From Candidatus Aminicenantota bacterium (GTDB taxonomy: Bacteria; Acidobacteriota; Aminicenantia; Aminicenantales; UBA8522), in assembly GCA_016934895.1 (NCBI GenBank), contig JAFGRZ010000140.1, forward strand, positions 1 to 12,507: a stretch of 12,507 nucleotides of DNA, given 5' to 3'. A program made the translations under genes and the position numbers. Positions 4,480 through 12,467 of the stretch are shown piece by piece (the stretch's first letter is position 1; each line of letters begins with the position of its first letter). The notes beneath the pieces were generated by a model. That model saw nothing but the letters and a program-made list of their open reading frames with translations. It did not search any database and was not told the DNA's origin.

Positions 4480-7046
4480 TTTGGCGCGGCGTCCGGCGGG
4501 ACGTTTCCGGTCTCCGAGACGACAAATCCTTCCCTCGTCAAGCGGTAGGACGCGTTTTTTATGCCAAAGACCTCCCCCATGACATCCTGCGGCCGGAGGC
4601 CCCGCCGGGACGATTTCGGGAACTCGAGGACGAGCCGCTTCTTTTCTTCATCCAGCCGGAAGGCCACCGGATAGTCCGGATTCCTGGCCAGAAAGGCATC
4701 CATTTCCCGGCGCACAAAGTCCAGTTCGTTCTCAGCTTGCGCTCCGCCCGACCGAATGCAGGCCTCCAGTTGGGATTGAACATGATCATCGCGCAGATCC
4801 AGGCTGTAGACCATGACTTTAATCCGCTCACCCAGGGGGGGCTCGTTTTCGCCGACCGCCCGCACCCGAAGGAAACGGATGCCCGTCCGCACGGACCTGT
4901 TGAGGCGCCGAAGCAACGCCCGTTCCTGAAAGCGGTAACGGGACTTGAACTCGAAGCGCTCCCCCTTGGCTTCCATCCCCAGGGGAAGCGCAGGTCCATA
5001 GGAGATGAGCATTTTGGGGTGAAAGCCTTCCGAATGGGCGACGCTGACTCCCGCCCGGCGCAGGGACCTCTGCAGATGATTGATGAGATCGCGGTGGGAG
5101 AGGAATCGCGCTAAGCCCGTTTTCTCGTAGACGACCTCGTAGCGCTCGGACTTTTCCGTCCGCCGTCCAAATGCCGGGACTCTCGGAATCGGGACCGCTT
5201 CAGGAGCGGGCAGGAGTTTTTTCCAGAGCCGGAGGCGGGGATCGCATCCTTGGCACTGTCGGCAGTCGCTCGACCAACAGGAAGCCGTCCTCTCCTCCCG
5301 GCCCGCTTTCTCCATCTCGGCCAGGAGGAATTCCTTTCTGATCCCCGTATCGATGTGGTCCCAGGGAAGGACGGCCTCCGGATCAAGGGGACCGAGGTAA
5401 ACGTGATAGTCCTGTATTTCCGCGGCCAGGGCCTCCCGCCAAATAGAGAACTCGAAGCCGTCCCTCCAACTGTCGAACCGGGCGCCGCTTTCCCAGGCTC
5501 TGGCAAGGACTCGCCCGAGCCGCCTGTCCCCGCGGGAAAAGATGCCTTCGAGGAGAGAGCTCTGGGTCGGATGGGCCTTGATCGCAACGGATCGGAAGCG
5601 GCTCAGCCGGGAGCGGACGAACCGCTGTTTCTCCAGAAGCGCGGATGCGTCCTCGAGGCGAAGCCATTGGAACGGTGTGTGCGGCTTGGGGATGAAAGAA
5701 GACAGGCTGAGGTTGATGCGGGGGGCTTGGCGGAGAATGTCTTTCCCGCACCGCCAGATCTCTCCGACGAGCTGGACAATCCCCTCCAGATCCTCCTCCC
5801 TCTCGGTGGGCAGCCCGACCATGAAGTACAGCTTGAGGAGCCTCCAGCCGCGGCGGAAAGCGTGGGCGGCCGCCTCTAGTATCTCCTGGTTGTCGAGTTC
5901 CTTGTTGATGACTCTCCGGAGCCTGTCCGTCCCCGCCTCCGGCACAAGAGTGAAACCGGTTTTGCGCACCCGGAGGATATTCTCGATCACGGCCGGCGAC
6001 AATCCCCTGGGACGGAGCGAAGATAAAGAGAGGGAAATTTTTTGCCCGGCCAGGTCGTCCATCAAGGCCGTGACCGTCTCTTCGAGAAAGGGGTAATCGC
6101 TGATCGAGAGCGCCGACAGAGAGACATCTTCGAAACCCGTCGCCGCCAAGCTCCGTCGGACACCCTTGCGGACGAGCGCCGGCCCCATGACCCGAAAGGG
6201 AAAATAGACGGCGGTGGCTTGACAGAACCGGCATCGCTGTGGACATCCCCTCGCCACCTCGGCGGCCACCCTGTCGTGCACGGCCTGGACATCGGGCACG
6301 ACGATCGCTTCGGGGAAGGACGATCGGCCGAGACGGGACTTAACCCTTTTTCTGATCTTGGCGGGCATTCCGCTTTTCGGCCTTCGGGCGAGGAGAGCAG
6401 AGCCGGACGGAGAATAGCATTCATACAGGGAAGGCACATAGACTCCCGAGACGCCCGCCAATCGCTTCAGAATCTCTTCTCGGCCCGCGCCGGCCTTGCG
6501 CCCGGAGAGAACGCTTTCGGCGATCTCGACAAAGGCGTCCTCACCGTCCCCGAGGAGAAAGGCGTCAAAAATATCGGAGACGGGTTCCGGATTGAAGGCC
6601 GCCGGGCCGCCGGCCAGGATGAGCGGATCGTTGTCTCCCCTCTCCCCGGCAAATTTCGGGATGCCGCCGAGGTCCAGAACGGTCAAAATGTTGGAATAAT
6701 TGAGCTCGTAAAGGAGCGAGAAACCGAGGATGTCGAATCGCCGCAAAGGAAGCTTGTTTTCAAGGGAAAAAAGGGGCATCCGGCGGGAGCGCAATTCCTT
6801 CTCGAGGTCCGGCCAGGGGGCGAAAACCCGCTCCGCCAGGAGATCCGGATGCGCGTTGAGGATGTCGTAGAGGATCTTCTGCCCGAGGTAGGACATGGCG
6901 ATCTCGTAGACGTCGGGAAAGACCAGGGCGATCCGAACCTCGACCGACTCGGGATCCTTGCGAACGGCATTCCATTCTCCGCCGATATACCGGCCGGGCT
7001 TCTCGACCCGCTCGAGGACGTCATTCAGGTAATCTTCTGTGCTCAT
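4476..7046 (-). CDS. B12-binding-like radical SAM protein fused to DUF2344 (TIGR03960/TIGR03936 type)
   Basis: An 856-residue protein of unknown function with three parts. Residues about 35-190 look like a cobalamin-binding-type Rossmann fold (VRIALVFPDVYEIAMSYLG, ILAGGPAAFNPEP, LLGDGEDAF) but lack the cobalt-coordinating D-x-H-x-x-G motif. The radical SAM core (about 260-490) has the iron-sulfur motif GCPQRCRFCQA with Cys268, Cys272 and Cys275, so it should cleave S-adenosylmethionine. A cysteine cluster (Cys590, 595, 598, 601) precedes the DUF2344 domain (about 636-850; YEKTGLARFLSHRDLINHLQRS, HSEGFHPKMLISYGPALPLG). In other bacteria the two halves occur either fused or as neighbouring genes, often near rod-shape, RNase G or ribosomal L21/L27 genes. 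Here it follows rodA by 36 bases as the last gene of the elongasome operon. The start at 7046 has only a weak GGTGAGGG upstream but gives the expected EKPGRYIGGEWNAV start region. An RNA- or protein-modifying role is a guess. Confidence 0.92.
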   Translation of the reverse strand: MSTEDYLNDVLERVEKPGRYIGGEWNAVRKDPESVEVRIALVFPDVYEIAMSYLGQKILYDILNAHPDLLAERVFAPWPDLEKELRSRRMPLFSLENKLPLRRFDILGFSLLYELNYSNILTVLDLGGIPKFAGERGDNDPLILAGGPAAFNPEPVSDIFDAFLLGDGEDAFVEIAESVLSGRKAGAGREEILKRLAGVSGVYVPSLYECYSPSGSALLARRPKSGMPAKIRKRVKSRLGRSSFPEAIVVPDVQAVHDRVAAEVARGCPQRCRFCQATAVYFPFRVMGPALVRKGVRRSLAATGFEDVSLSALSISDYPFLEETVTALMDDLAGQKISLSLSSLRPRGLSPAVIENILRVRKTGFTLVPEAGTDRLRRVINKELDNQEILEAAAHAFRRGWRLLKLYFMVGLPTEREEDLEGIVQLVGEIWRCGKDILRQAPRINLSLSSFIPKPHTPFQWLRLEDASALLEKQRFVRSRLSRFRSVAIKAHPTQSSLLEGIFSRGDRRLGRVLARAWESGARFDSWRDGFEFSIWREALAAEIQDYHVYLGPLDPEAVLPWDHIDTGIRKEFLLAEMEKAGREERTASCWSSDCRQCQGCDPRLRLWKKLLPAPEAVPIPRVPAFGRRTEKSERYEVVYEKTGLARFLSHRDLINHLQRSLRRAGVSVAHSEGFHPKMLISYGPALPLGMEAKGERFEFKSRYRFQERALLRRLNRSVRTGIRFLRVRAVGENEPPLGERIKVMVYSLDLRDDHVQSQLEACIRSGGAQAENELDFVRREMDAFLARNPDYPVAFRLDEEKKRLVLEFPKSSRRGLRPQDVMGEVFGIKNASYRLTREGFVVSETGNVPPDAAPN

Positions 7047-7082
7047 GCCCTCACCGAGAAAAACGGAACGCTCGGGGACGAA

Positions 7083-8171
7083 TCAGATATTGGCGAACCG
7101 TCTCATCTTGACGTTCAACACGAGTCCGACCCCAAGAAAATTGGCCAGGAGCGAAGACCCGCCGTAGCTCAGCAGCGGGAGCGGAATGCCGACGATCGGG
7201 AAAAGGCCGATGACCATGGCCACGTTGACCAGAAGCTGAAAAGCCACCATCAGACTGACCATGAAAATGATGTAGACTCCCGCCCGGTCGCGCGATTTCC
7301 CGGCCGACAGGAACAGCCGCGAGAGGAAGACGGCATACAAGAAGAGAACCGCGGCGACACCGATAAAGCCGAACTCCTCCCCGATCACCGAGAAGACGAA
7401 GTCGGTATGCCTGGCCGGCAGAAACTTGAGCTGGCTCTGGGTTCCCCTGGTGAACCCCTTCCCCAGCAAACCTCCCGAGCCCAGGGCGATCTTGGACTGG
7501 AGGATATGATAGCCGGAGCCCTGCGGGTCGCGGCTGGGAAAGACCACGGTGGCCAGCCTTTTTTTCTGGTAGTCCCGCAAATAAAAATTCCAGCCGCTGA
7601 CTCCCGCGAGGACCGTCAAGAGAATGATCCAGACCACCGTCTTCCGCTTCAAACCCGCCAGGATGAATGCCCCCGACAGCAGGGAGAGGTAGCTCACCGC
7701 CGTTCCCAGGTCCGGCTGCAGGACGACCAGAAAGAAGGGAACGGCGACGAGCCCCGAGCCCGCCAACAAGCCGCTTATGTTGAGATGGCTTTTCTTGTAT
7801 TCCGCGAAGAGCCGGGCCAGGACCAGGATGACGGCGATCTTGGCCAGTTCCGAGGGTTGGATCTGGAAGAACGGCAGCTTGATCCAGCTTCCCTTGCTGA
7901 TGAACCTGCTAAAGATCAGCATCAAAGCCAGGACCGAAACCACGGCGCCGTAAAGATAAAAGGAAAAGCTCAGGAGGATCTGGTAATCAATCAGCAGCAA
8001 GACGAAGAGGACGATTAGGCTTCCGGCGAGATAAACGAGCTGCCTCCAGTGATACCCTCCCGGAAGATGATGAGAGGCGCTGTAGATGACAAAGGCACCG
8101 ACCAGCGAATTCAAAACGAGCAGTCCGATCAAAAGCCAGTCGATATTGTCGATGAGCCGCCGGCTAATCAT
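7083..8171 (-). CDS. rodA: RodA, SEDS-family peptidoglycan glycosyltransferase
   Basis: A 362-residue, roughly ten-helix membrane protein that polymerises lipid II into glycan strands in the elongasome, paired with PBP2. Signature stretches are GSWIKLPFFQIQPSELAK (94-111) with Trp96, QPDLGT (152-157), the loop LPARHTDFVFSVIGEEFG (251-268) with Asp257 at the position of the SEDS catalytic aspartate, and GIPLPLLSYGGSSLL (328-342) near the end. The frame is open far upstream, but the ATG at 8171 gives the normal RodA N-terminus (RRLIDNIDWLLI). It overlaps the stop of the PBP2 gene by eight bases (ATGATTAG arrangement), which implies translational coupling and matched dosage of the two enzymes. 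The ribosome binding site would lie inside the PBP2 coding end (TCGGGAAA), which is weak. FtsW and SpoVE are close relatives; the position right after mrdA in an mre operon favours RodA. Confidence 0.96.
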   Translation of the reverse strand: MISRRLIDNIDWLLIGLLVLNSLVGAFVIYSASHHLPGGYHWRQLVYLAGSLIVLFVLLLIDYQILLSFSFYLYGAVVSVLALMLIFSRFISKGSWIKLPFFQIQPSELAKIAVILVLARLFAEYKKSHLNISGLLAGSGLVAVPFFLVVLQPDLGTAVSYLSLLSGAFILAGLKRKTVVWIILLTVLAGVSGWNFYLRDYQKKRLATVVFPSRDPQGSGYHILQSKIALGSGGLLGKGFTRGTQSQLKFLPARHTDFVFSVIGEEFGFIGVAAVLFLYAVFLSRLFLSAGKSRDRAGVYIIFMVSLMVAFQLLVNVAMVIGLFPIVGIPLPLLSYGGSSLLANFLGVGLVLNVKMRRFANI

Positions 8172-9954
8172 ATTTTTCCCGATAGAGTGCAAAGAGTTCC
8201 TTGGCCAGGGGAGCGGCCGTGGCTCCTCCCATCCCGCCGAACTCGACCAGCACGGTGACGACCACCCGCGGGTCGCCTCGCGGCGCGAAGCCGGAGAACC
8301 AGGAATGAGTCTCGATGTCCTTGCCCAGCAATTCGGCTCTCTCCCGGCCGAGGACCTGAGTGGAGCCCGTCTTGCCGCACACCTCGAAGTCTCCGACCTT
8401 GGCTCCCCGCGCAGTCCCTTCTTCATTGACGCATTTCCACATCCCCTGGATGACCTTGTTGAAAAGTTCGGTCCTGATCTTGCCGGCCGGAGGACGGGCG
8501 GATTCCGGTTCTTCGGCCGGAGATAAGAGCAGGTGAGGGACGACGCGGCGACCCCGGTTGGCGATGATCGCCGTATGGAGGGCGACCTGGAGGGGAGTGA
8601 CCAGAATCGGTCCCTGCCCGATGGATACCGAGATGGTCTCTCCGGGATACCAATTCGAATTCCGGAACCGACGGCTCCATTCCGTGCTCGGAACGAGGCC
8701 TTCTTTTTCACCGGGAAGGTCAACCCCTGTCTTGTCCCCGAACCCGAGCATCTCGGCGTATTGCGCGATCTGGTCGATGGCCATCCGGCGGCCGACATTG
8801 TAGAAATAGACGTTGCAGGAATAACGAATGGCGTCGATCAATGCGAGGGTGCCGTGTCCCCCGCCATACCAACAGCGGAAAGGACGGCCGTAGATGAAAG
8901 CGCTGCCGGAGCAGAAGAACGCGGTCTGCTCGGTGATCAACCCGGAGTCGAGGGCGCCGAGCGCCATGGTCAGCTTGAAGACCGATCCGGGCGAGTAGAG
9001 ACCCCGGATGGACCGGTTTTCCAAAGGGTGATCCGGCCGGCCGATGAGGTCCATCCATTCCTGGGGAGAGAACCGCGTGATGAACTTGTTCGGATCGTAG
9101 GTGGGGAAGCTGGCCAGAGCCAGAACCTCTCCGTTCCGCGGATCAAGGACGACAATCGCCCCTTCCCGGCCCTCGAGCAGCGTGGTCGCTTTCTGCTGAA
9201 GATCCAAGTCCAGGGTCAGGCGGATGTCCCGGCCGGGAACCGGCTCAACCCGGGACACGTCTCCCCGGCTGCGGCCTTGGCTGTCGACAATCTCCACCCG
9301 CCGGCCGTCCGTGCCCACAAGAACGGACTGGTATTGCCTTTCCACTCCGGTGCGGCCGATCATATCGCCCAGGGTTCGCTCCGGATAAAGACCGCTCTTC
9401 AGTTCCGCCTCGGTCAATTCCTGCAAATAACCGATGACATGAGCCGCCAGGCTCCCAAACGGATAATGCCGCCTGGGGTCGGTCTCGACGATGAGCTCGG
9501 GAAGCTCGAGCCGCCGGGCTTCGATCCGGGAGACGTCCTTCAACTCCAGGTTGTCCATGATGACGACGGGCCGGAACGCGGGAAGAGATCCATACCGGGA
9601 GATCCGGTCGCGCAGGTCTTCCGGCGGAATGTCCAAGAGCCGGCCGATCTCAACGAGCGAGCGGTCGGTATCCCGGCCGTTCTCCCGGATGAGCGAAGCC
9701 TTGAAGGAGGCCGCGTTGTCGGCCAGGATGACGGCGTTTCTGTCCAGGATCAAACCGCGGGGGGCGGGGATGAGACTTTCCCGGGTTCTGTTGGCTTCCG
9801 CCAGGGCCGAGTATTTCCGGTGGTCGAGGATTTGGATTTTCCAATAGTAGAAAAGAAGAATCCCGAGCAGGATGCCGACGACGATGGCGCCCCAACGAAT
9901 TCTTTTCAGGATGAGCGAGAGGTCTTCGTAGATTCCCTCTTTTTCAATCGCCAT
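8164..9954 (-). CDS. mrdA: Penicillin-binding protein 2 (class B transpeptidase of the elongasome)
   Basis: A 596-residue class B PBP that crosslinks peptidoglycan during cell elongation. A cytoplasmic start and one membrane helix (about 21-38) are followed by the PBP dimerisation/pedestal region (about 60-235; PRGLILDRNAVILADN, RHYPFGSLAAHVIGYL). The transpeptidase domain (about 263-590) has all three active-site motifs: Ser324-VF-Lys327 in YSPGSVFK, SCN (379-381) and KTG (528-530). Residues C348 and C361 bracket the GRPFRCWYGGGHG loop typical of PBP2. The usual PPGS before the active serine reads SPGS here, a minor change. The start ATG at 9954 is three bases after the mreD stop, with GGAGG about 11 bases upstream. 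The gene overlaps rodA by eight bases. The motifs are intact, so it should be active and a beta-lactam target. Confidence 0.97.
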   Translation of the reverse strand: MAIEKEGIYEDLSLILKRIRWGAIVVGILLGILLFYYWKIQILDHRKYSALAEANRTRESLIPAPRGLILDRNAVILADNAASFKASLIRENGRDTDRSLVEIGRLLDIPPEDLRDRISRYGSLPAFRPVVIMDNLELKDVSRIEARRLELPELIVETDPRRHYPFGSLAAHVIGYLQELTEAELKSGLYPERTLGDMIGRTGVERQYQSVLVGTDGRRVEIVDSQGRSRGDVSRVEPVPGRDIRLTLDLDLQQKATTLLEGREGAIVVLDPRNGEVLALASFPTYDPNKFITRFSPQEWMDLIGRPDHPLENRSIRGLYSPGSVFKLTMALGALDSGLITEQTAFFCSGSAFIYGRPFRCWYGGGHGTLALIDAIRYSCNVYFYNVGRRMAIDQIAQYAEMLGFGDKTGVDLPGEKEGLVPSTEWSRRFRNSNWYPGETISVSIGQGPILVTPLQVALHTAIIANRGRRVVPHLLLSPAEEPESARPPAGKIRTELFNKVIQGMWKCVNEEGTARGAKVGDFEVCGKTGSTQVLGRERAELLGKDIETHSWFSGFAPRGDPRVVVTVLVEFGGMGGATAAPLAKELFALYREKYD

Positions 9955-9957
9955 GGC

Positions 9958-10437
9958 CTACGGAACCTCCGCTCCTGATTTCCGTTTGAGCTGGTACAAT
10001 CCGGTGACGGCAGCGGCCGCCGCCAGAGGCTGGAGAAAAAGGAGCCCGCCGCCGGTGGCCCATTTTTCCCCGAAAAGAAAGTGAACCAGGAATTTCCAGA
10101 GAGCCAGTTCGGCGGCCGCCATAATCAAGACAAAGACGAAGGTCCGCCCGGAAGAGACGACGTTGATCTTTCTGGAGATATATCCCGTAGCGAATCCAAG
10201 GAGGGTTTTGGTCAACCCACTCACCCCGAACACTCCGAGAGAGAGGGAATCTTGGAGCAGACCGCAGCCCGTGCCCATGATCGCACCGAAGATCTCCCGG
10301 CGGGTGAGGCCGAAATAGAGAACCGCCCAGGAGAAGGGATTGAAGACGAGGAGGAGCGACGGAGAGATCTTGCCGATAACGGTCTGCAGGACGACGGCCG
10401 TCATGAGCCCCGCTATGACCTCTGTCGAACGTTTCAT
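9958..10437 (-). CDS. mreD: Rod shape-determining protein MreD
   Basis: A 159-residue integral membrane protein of usual MreD length with about five or six hydrophobic segments. It carries the family's most conserved stretch, GLLQDSLSLGVFGVSGLTKTLLGF (59-82). MreD binds MreC in the inner membrane and helps connect MreB to RodA/PBP2. Its place directly after mreC and before mrdA supports the call, since MreD sequences diverge strongly. ATG at 10437 is 12 bases past the mreC stop. The nearest Shine-Dalgarno-like run, GAGG, overlaps the mreC stop codon (TGAGG) about 13 bases upstream, so translation is probably coupled. The protein ends with a short basic tail (KRKSG). Confidence 0.93.
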   Translation of the reverse strand: MKRSTEVIAGLMTAVVLQTVIGKISPSLLLVFNPFSWAVLYFGLTRREIFGAIMGTGCGLLQDSLSLGVFGVSGLTKTLLGFATGYISRKINVVSSGRTFVFVLIMAAAELALWKFLVHFLFGEKWATGGGLLFLQPLAAAAAVTGLYQLKRKSGAEVP

Positions 10438-10449
10438 CGCCCGGTTACC

Positions 10450-11277
10450 TCAATCCAGGTCCCTTTGGTCGACGGTCAATACGGCCACCTGGTCCAGGTC
10501 GGAAAGGTCGAAATAGGGATCGACGACGATCGTCTTGAACAGGTCGGTCTCGCGGGTGACGATCGAGAGAATCCGTCCGACGGGGATCCCGGAAGGGGTG
10601 ACGCCATCCAGGCCTGAAGTCCGGATTTCCTCGTTCACCGCGACATCCCTGTTGGTCTTGAAGATATATTTCAGGCGGCATTTTCCATTGGCATCCCCCT
10701 GCAGGGTACCGAGCACCCGGGATCGCTCCGTGCGGACGCCCACACCGCTGTCGCCGTCGGTGATGAGCTGGACACGCGCCCTCTTGCCCGAGATCGGCTC
10801 GACCACTCGTCCGACCAGACGGGCTTTCCTGTCCAAAACCACCATATCTTTGCGGACGCCGTCGGCCGTTCCCTTGTTCAGTTCGATGGAGCTGTAGATC
10901 TGGCTGGGATCGAAAGCGATGACCGTGGCCACGAGGATCGATCGGGAAAGAGTCGAGAGTAGCTCCCGGATCTCCTCGGCTTCCCTGAAATTGAGCAGCC
11001 GGTTTTTGAGCGCCAAATTTTCCTGCCGGAGCTCGAACGCCTCTTTTTCCAGAACGCGATTCCTGCGCCGGAGGCCGCGGAAATAAAAATAGTTCTTCGA
11101 GAAATCCTTCAAGCCACCGAAAAAAGAGACCACGCCGTGCTGCACCGGAGTGAAGACGGCGAAGAAAGCCCGTTCGAAATAGGACGGTTCATCGCCCTTC
11201 GGCACCTGGATGGAAATGAGCAAAAGATGGGCAAAAACCAGTCCCAACAAGAGGACGAAACGTCTTTTTTCTTTCAA
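10450..11277 (-). CDS. mreC: Rod shape-determining protein MreC
   Basis: A 275-residue bitopic protein. A basic start (KEKRR) precedes a membrane helix (about 7-23), then a coiled coil (about 68-108, RRNRVLEKEAFELRQENLALK) and a periplasmic beta domain. Typical MreC stretches are IELNKGTADGVRKDMVV (131-147), LVGRVVE (154-160), RVQLITDGDSGVGVRTERS (168-186) and a TSGLDGVTPSGIPVGRI-like segment (220-236). It scaffolds PBP2 and RodA in the periplasm. The start is TTG at 11277, six bases after the mreB stop. No ATG or GTG lies at a suitable place, and the basic residues before the helix argue for this start. The only Shine-Dalgarno-like run, GAGG, is almost touching the start codon, so initiation probably depends on ribosomes finishing mreB. 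Confidence 0.94.
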   Translation of the reverse strand: MKEKRRFVLLLGLVFAHLLLISIQVPKGDEPSYFERAFFAVFTPVQHGVVSFFGGLKDFSKNYFYFRGLRRRNRVLEKEAFELRQENLALKNRLLNFREAEEIRELLSTLSRSILVATVIAFDPSQIYSSIELNKGTADGVRKDMVVLDRKARLVGRVVEPISGKRARVQLITDGDSGVGVRTERSRVLGTLQGDANGKCRLKYIFKTNRDVAVNEEIRTSGLDGVTPSGIPVGRILSIVTRETDLFKTIVVDPYFDLSDLDQVAVLTVDQRDLD

Positions 11278-11283
11278 GCCTCG

Positions 11284-12315
11284 TCAGTCAAGAGCGATCT
11301 TTTTCAGAAGGTCGAGATCGTCCAGCAGCTTGCCCGCTCCGAGGACGACGCTGGTCAAAGGATCCTCGGTGACGAAGACAGGCAGCTGGGTTTCCTCCCG
11401 GAGGCGCTTGTCCAGGTTCCTGAGGAGCGCCCCTCCTCCTGTGAGGACGATCCCCCGGTCGATGATGTCGGCGGACAGCTCGGGCGGAGTCCGTTCCAGG
11501 GCGATCCGGACGGCGTTGACGATCGCCGAAACGACGTCCTCCAGAGCTTCGCGGATTTCCTGGTCGTCGACGACGATCGTCTTGGGGATGCCCTCACGCA
11601 GGTCCCGGCCTTTGATCTCCATGGTTAAGGGCTCGTCCAGAGGATAGGCCGAACCGATCTGCAGCTTGACGGCCTCGGCCGTCCTTTCGCCGATGAGCAG
11701 ATTGTATTTCTTCTTCAAGTAAGAAATGATCTCCTCGTCCATTTCGTTCCCGGCGATGCGGATGGAATGGTTGAAGACGATTCCGTGGAGCGAGATGACG
11801 GCGATGTCGGTGGTGCCGCCGCCGATATCCACGACCATGTTGCCGGTCGGTTCGGTGATCGGGAGATCCGCGCCGACCGCGGCCGTCATCGGCTGCTCCA
11901 CGAGATAGACCTCGGAGGCCTTGGACCTCAAGGCCACGTCCTTGACGGCCCGCCGCTCGACCTGGGTGACCCCCGTAGGAATGCCGATGACGATGCGCGG
12001 CCGCAGCCAGAAACCGCGGTTGTCGGTGGACTTCTTGATGAAATAGTCGAGCATTTTTTCGGCGATCTCGAAATCGGCGATAACGCCGTCGCGCATCGGC
12101 TTGATGGTGGCGACCGAAGTCGGCGTCTTGCCCAGCATCTCCTTGGCCCGGGCTCCCACGGCCTCGACCTTGCCGGTGATCCTGTTGACGACGACGATGG
12201 AGGGCTCCTGGACGATGATGCCCTTTCCCTTGAGGAAAACGAGCGTATTGGCCGTCCCCAGGTCGATGGCCAGGTCGCAAAACAATCGGTCCTTGAACCA
12301 GCTGATGATGCTCAT
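11284..12315 (-). CDS. mreB: MreB, bacterial actin that directs cell-wall elongation
   Basis: A 343-residue actin-fold ATPase of standard MreB length. It has the phosphate 1 loop AIDLGTANTLVF (16-27), phosphate 2 VVDIGGGTTDIAVISL (161-176) and the adenosine motif IVLTGGGALLRNLDKRL (289-305). Other highly conserved stretches are VVIGIPTGVT-like (109-117), YLVEQPMTAAVGA (137-149) and GNEMDEEII (189-197). The short N-terminal helix IISWFKDRLF (3-12) could act as a membrane anchor. MreB forms filaments under the inner membrane and positions the RodA-PBP2 enzymes. The frame is open to an ATG at 12366 and also has one at 12333. The ATG at 12315 is chosen because a TTGCAA/TACAAT promoter occupies the longer frame, and the protein then starts like typical MreB. 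Its ribosome binding site, AAAGAAGG, is weak and close. It is the first gene of the operon running to 4476. Confidence 0.97.
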   Translation of the reverse strand: MSIISWFKDRLFCDLAIDLGTANTLVFLKGKGIIVQEPSIVVVNRITGKVEAVGARAKEMLGKTPTSVATIKPMRDGVIADFEIAEKMLDYFIKKSTDNRGFWLRPRIVIGIPTGVTQVERRAVKDVALRSKASEVYLVEQPMTAAVGADLPITEPTGNMVVDIGGGTTDIAVISLHGIVFNHSIRIAGNEMDEEIISYLKKKYNLLIGERTAEAVKLQIGSAYPLDEPLTMEIKGRDLREGIPKTIVVDDQEIREALEDVVSAIVNAVRIALERTPPELSADIIDRGIVLTGGGALLRNLDKRLREETQLPVFVTEDPLTSVVLGAGKLLDDLDLLKKIALD

Positions 12316-12336
12316 GGCCTTCTTTCGGCGCATCCT

Positions 12337-12366
12337 ATTGTATGCCAGGTGAATCCCCATTTGCAA
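12337..12366 (-). promoter_or_regulatory. Putative promoter of the mreBCD-mrdA-rodA operon
   Basis: Minus strand TTGCAA (12366-12361), an 18-base spacer and TACAAT (12342-12337). Transcription would begin near 12330, about 15 bases ahead of the mreB ATG at 12315, which excludes the upstream ATGs at 12366 and 12333 as starts for this transcript. Confidence 0.5.
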
Positions 12367-12392
12367 GTACCGGGGACGCCCGATTTATTGGC

Positions 12393-12422
12393 TTGACTAA
12401 TGCGGTCGAATTTGAATATACA
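12393..12422 (+). promoter_or_regulatory. Putative promoter of the truncated right-edge gene
   Basis: TTGACT (12393-12398), an 18-base spacer and TATACA (12417-12422), with a leader of about 40 bases before the ATG at 12468. It is divergent from the mreB promoter, and the two -35 boxes are 26 bases apart. Confidence 0.5.
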
Positions 12423-12467
12423 TAGGTGAATTTCATGATGTATTTCTAGAAAAGAAAGGAGCGAGGG

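Noticed and set aside
4412..4525. N-terminal extension of the acyl-CoA dehydrogenase frame
   Set aside because: It would run through the promoter and into the radical-SAM gene. GTG at 4411 has a perfect AGGAGG at good spacing and gives the usual family start.
7047..7082. Possible CCGAG/CTCGG hairpin between rodA and the radical-SAM gene
   Set aside because: The stem is only five base pairs with a 12-base loop and no following T-run on the minus strand, so it does not support a terminator inside the operon.
6042..8018. A 658-codon plus-strand open frame
   Set aside because: It lies opposite the radical-SAM gene and rodA, both strongly supported by motifs. Its product is rich in D, E, G, R, Q and P without any recognisable domain, as expected for an antisense frame in GC-rich coding DNA.
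8172..8798. N-terminal extension of the rodA reading frame
   Set aside because: The extra 209 codons overlap PBP2 in another frame and read as S/R/P-rich noise. The normal RodA N-terminus begins at 8171.
8533..9978. A 481-codon plus-strand open frame
   Set aside because: It is entirely antisense to the PBP2 gene, whose three active-site motifs are intact. It has low-complexity composition and no domain signature, and no promoter or ribosome binding site stood out.
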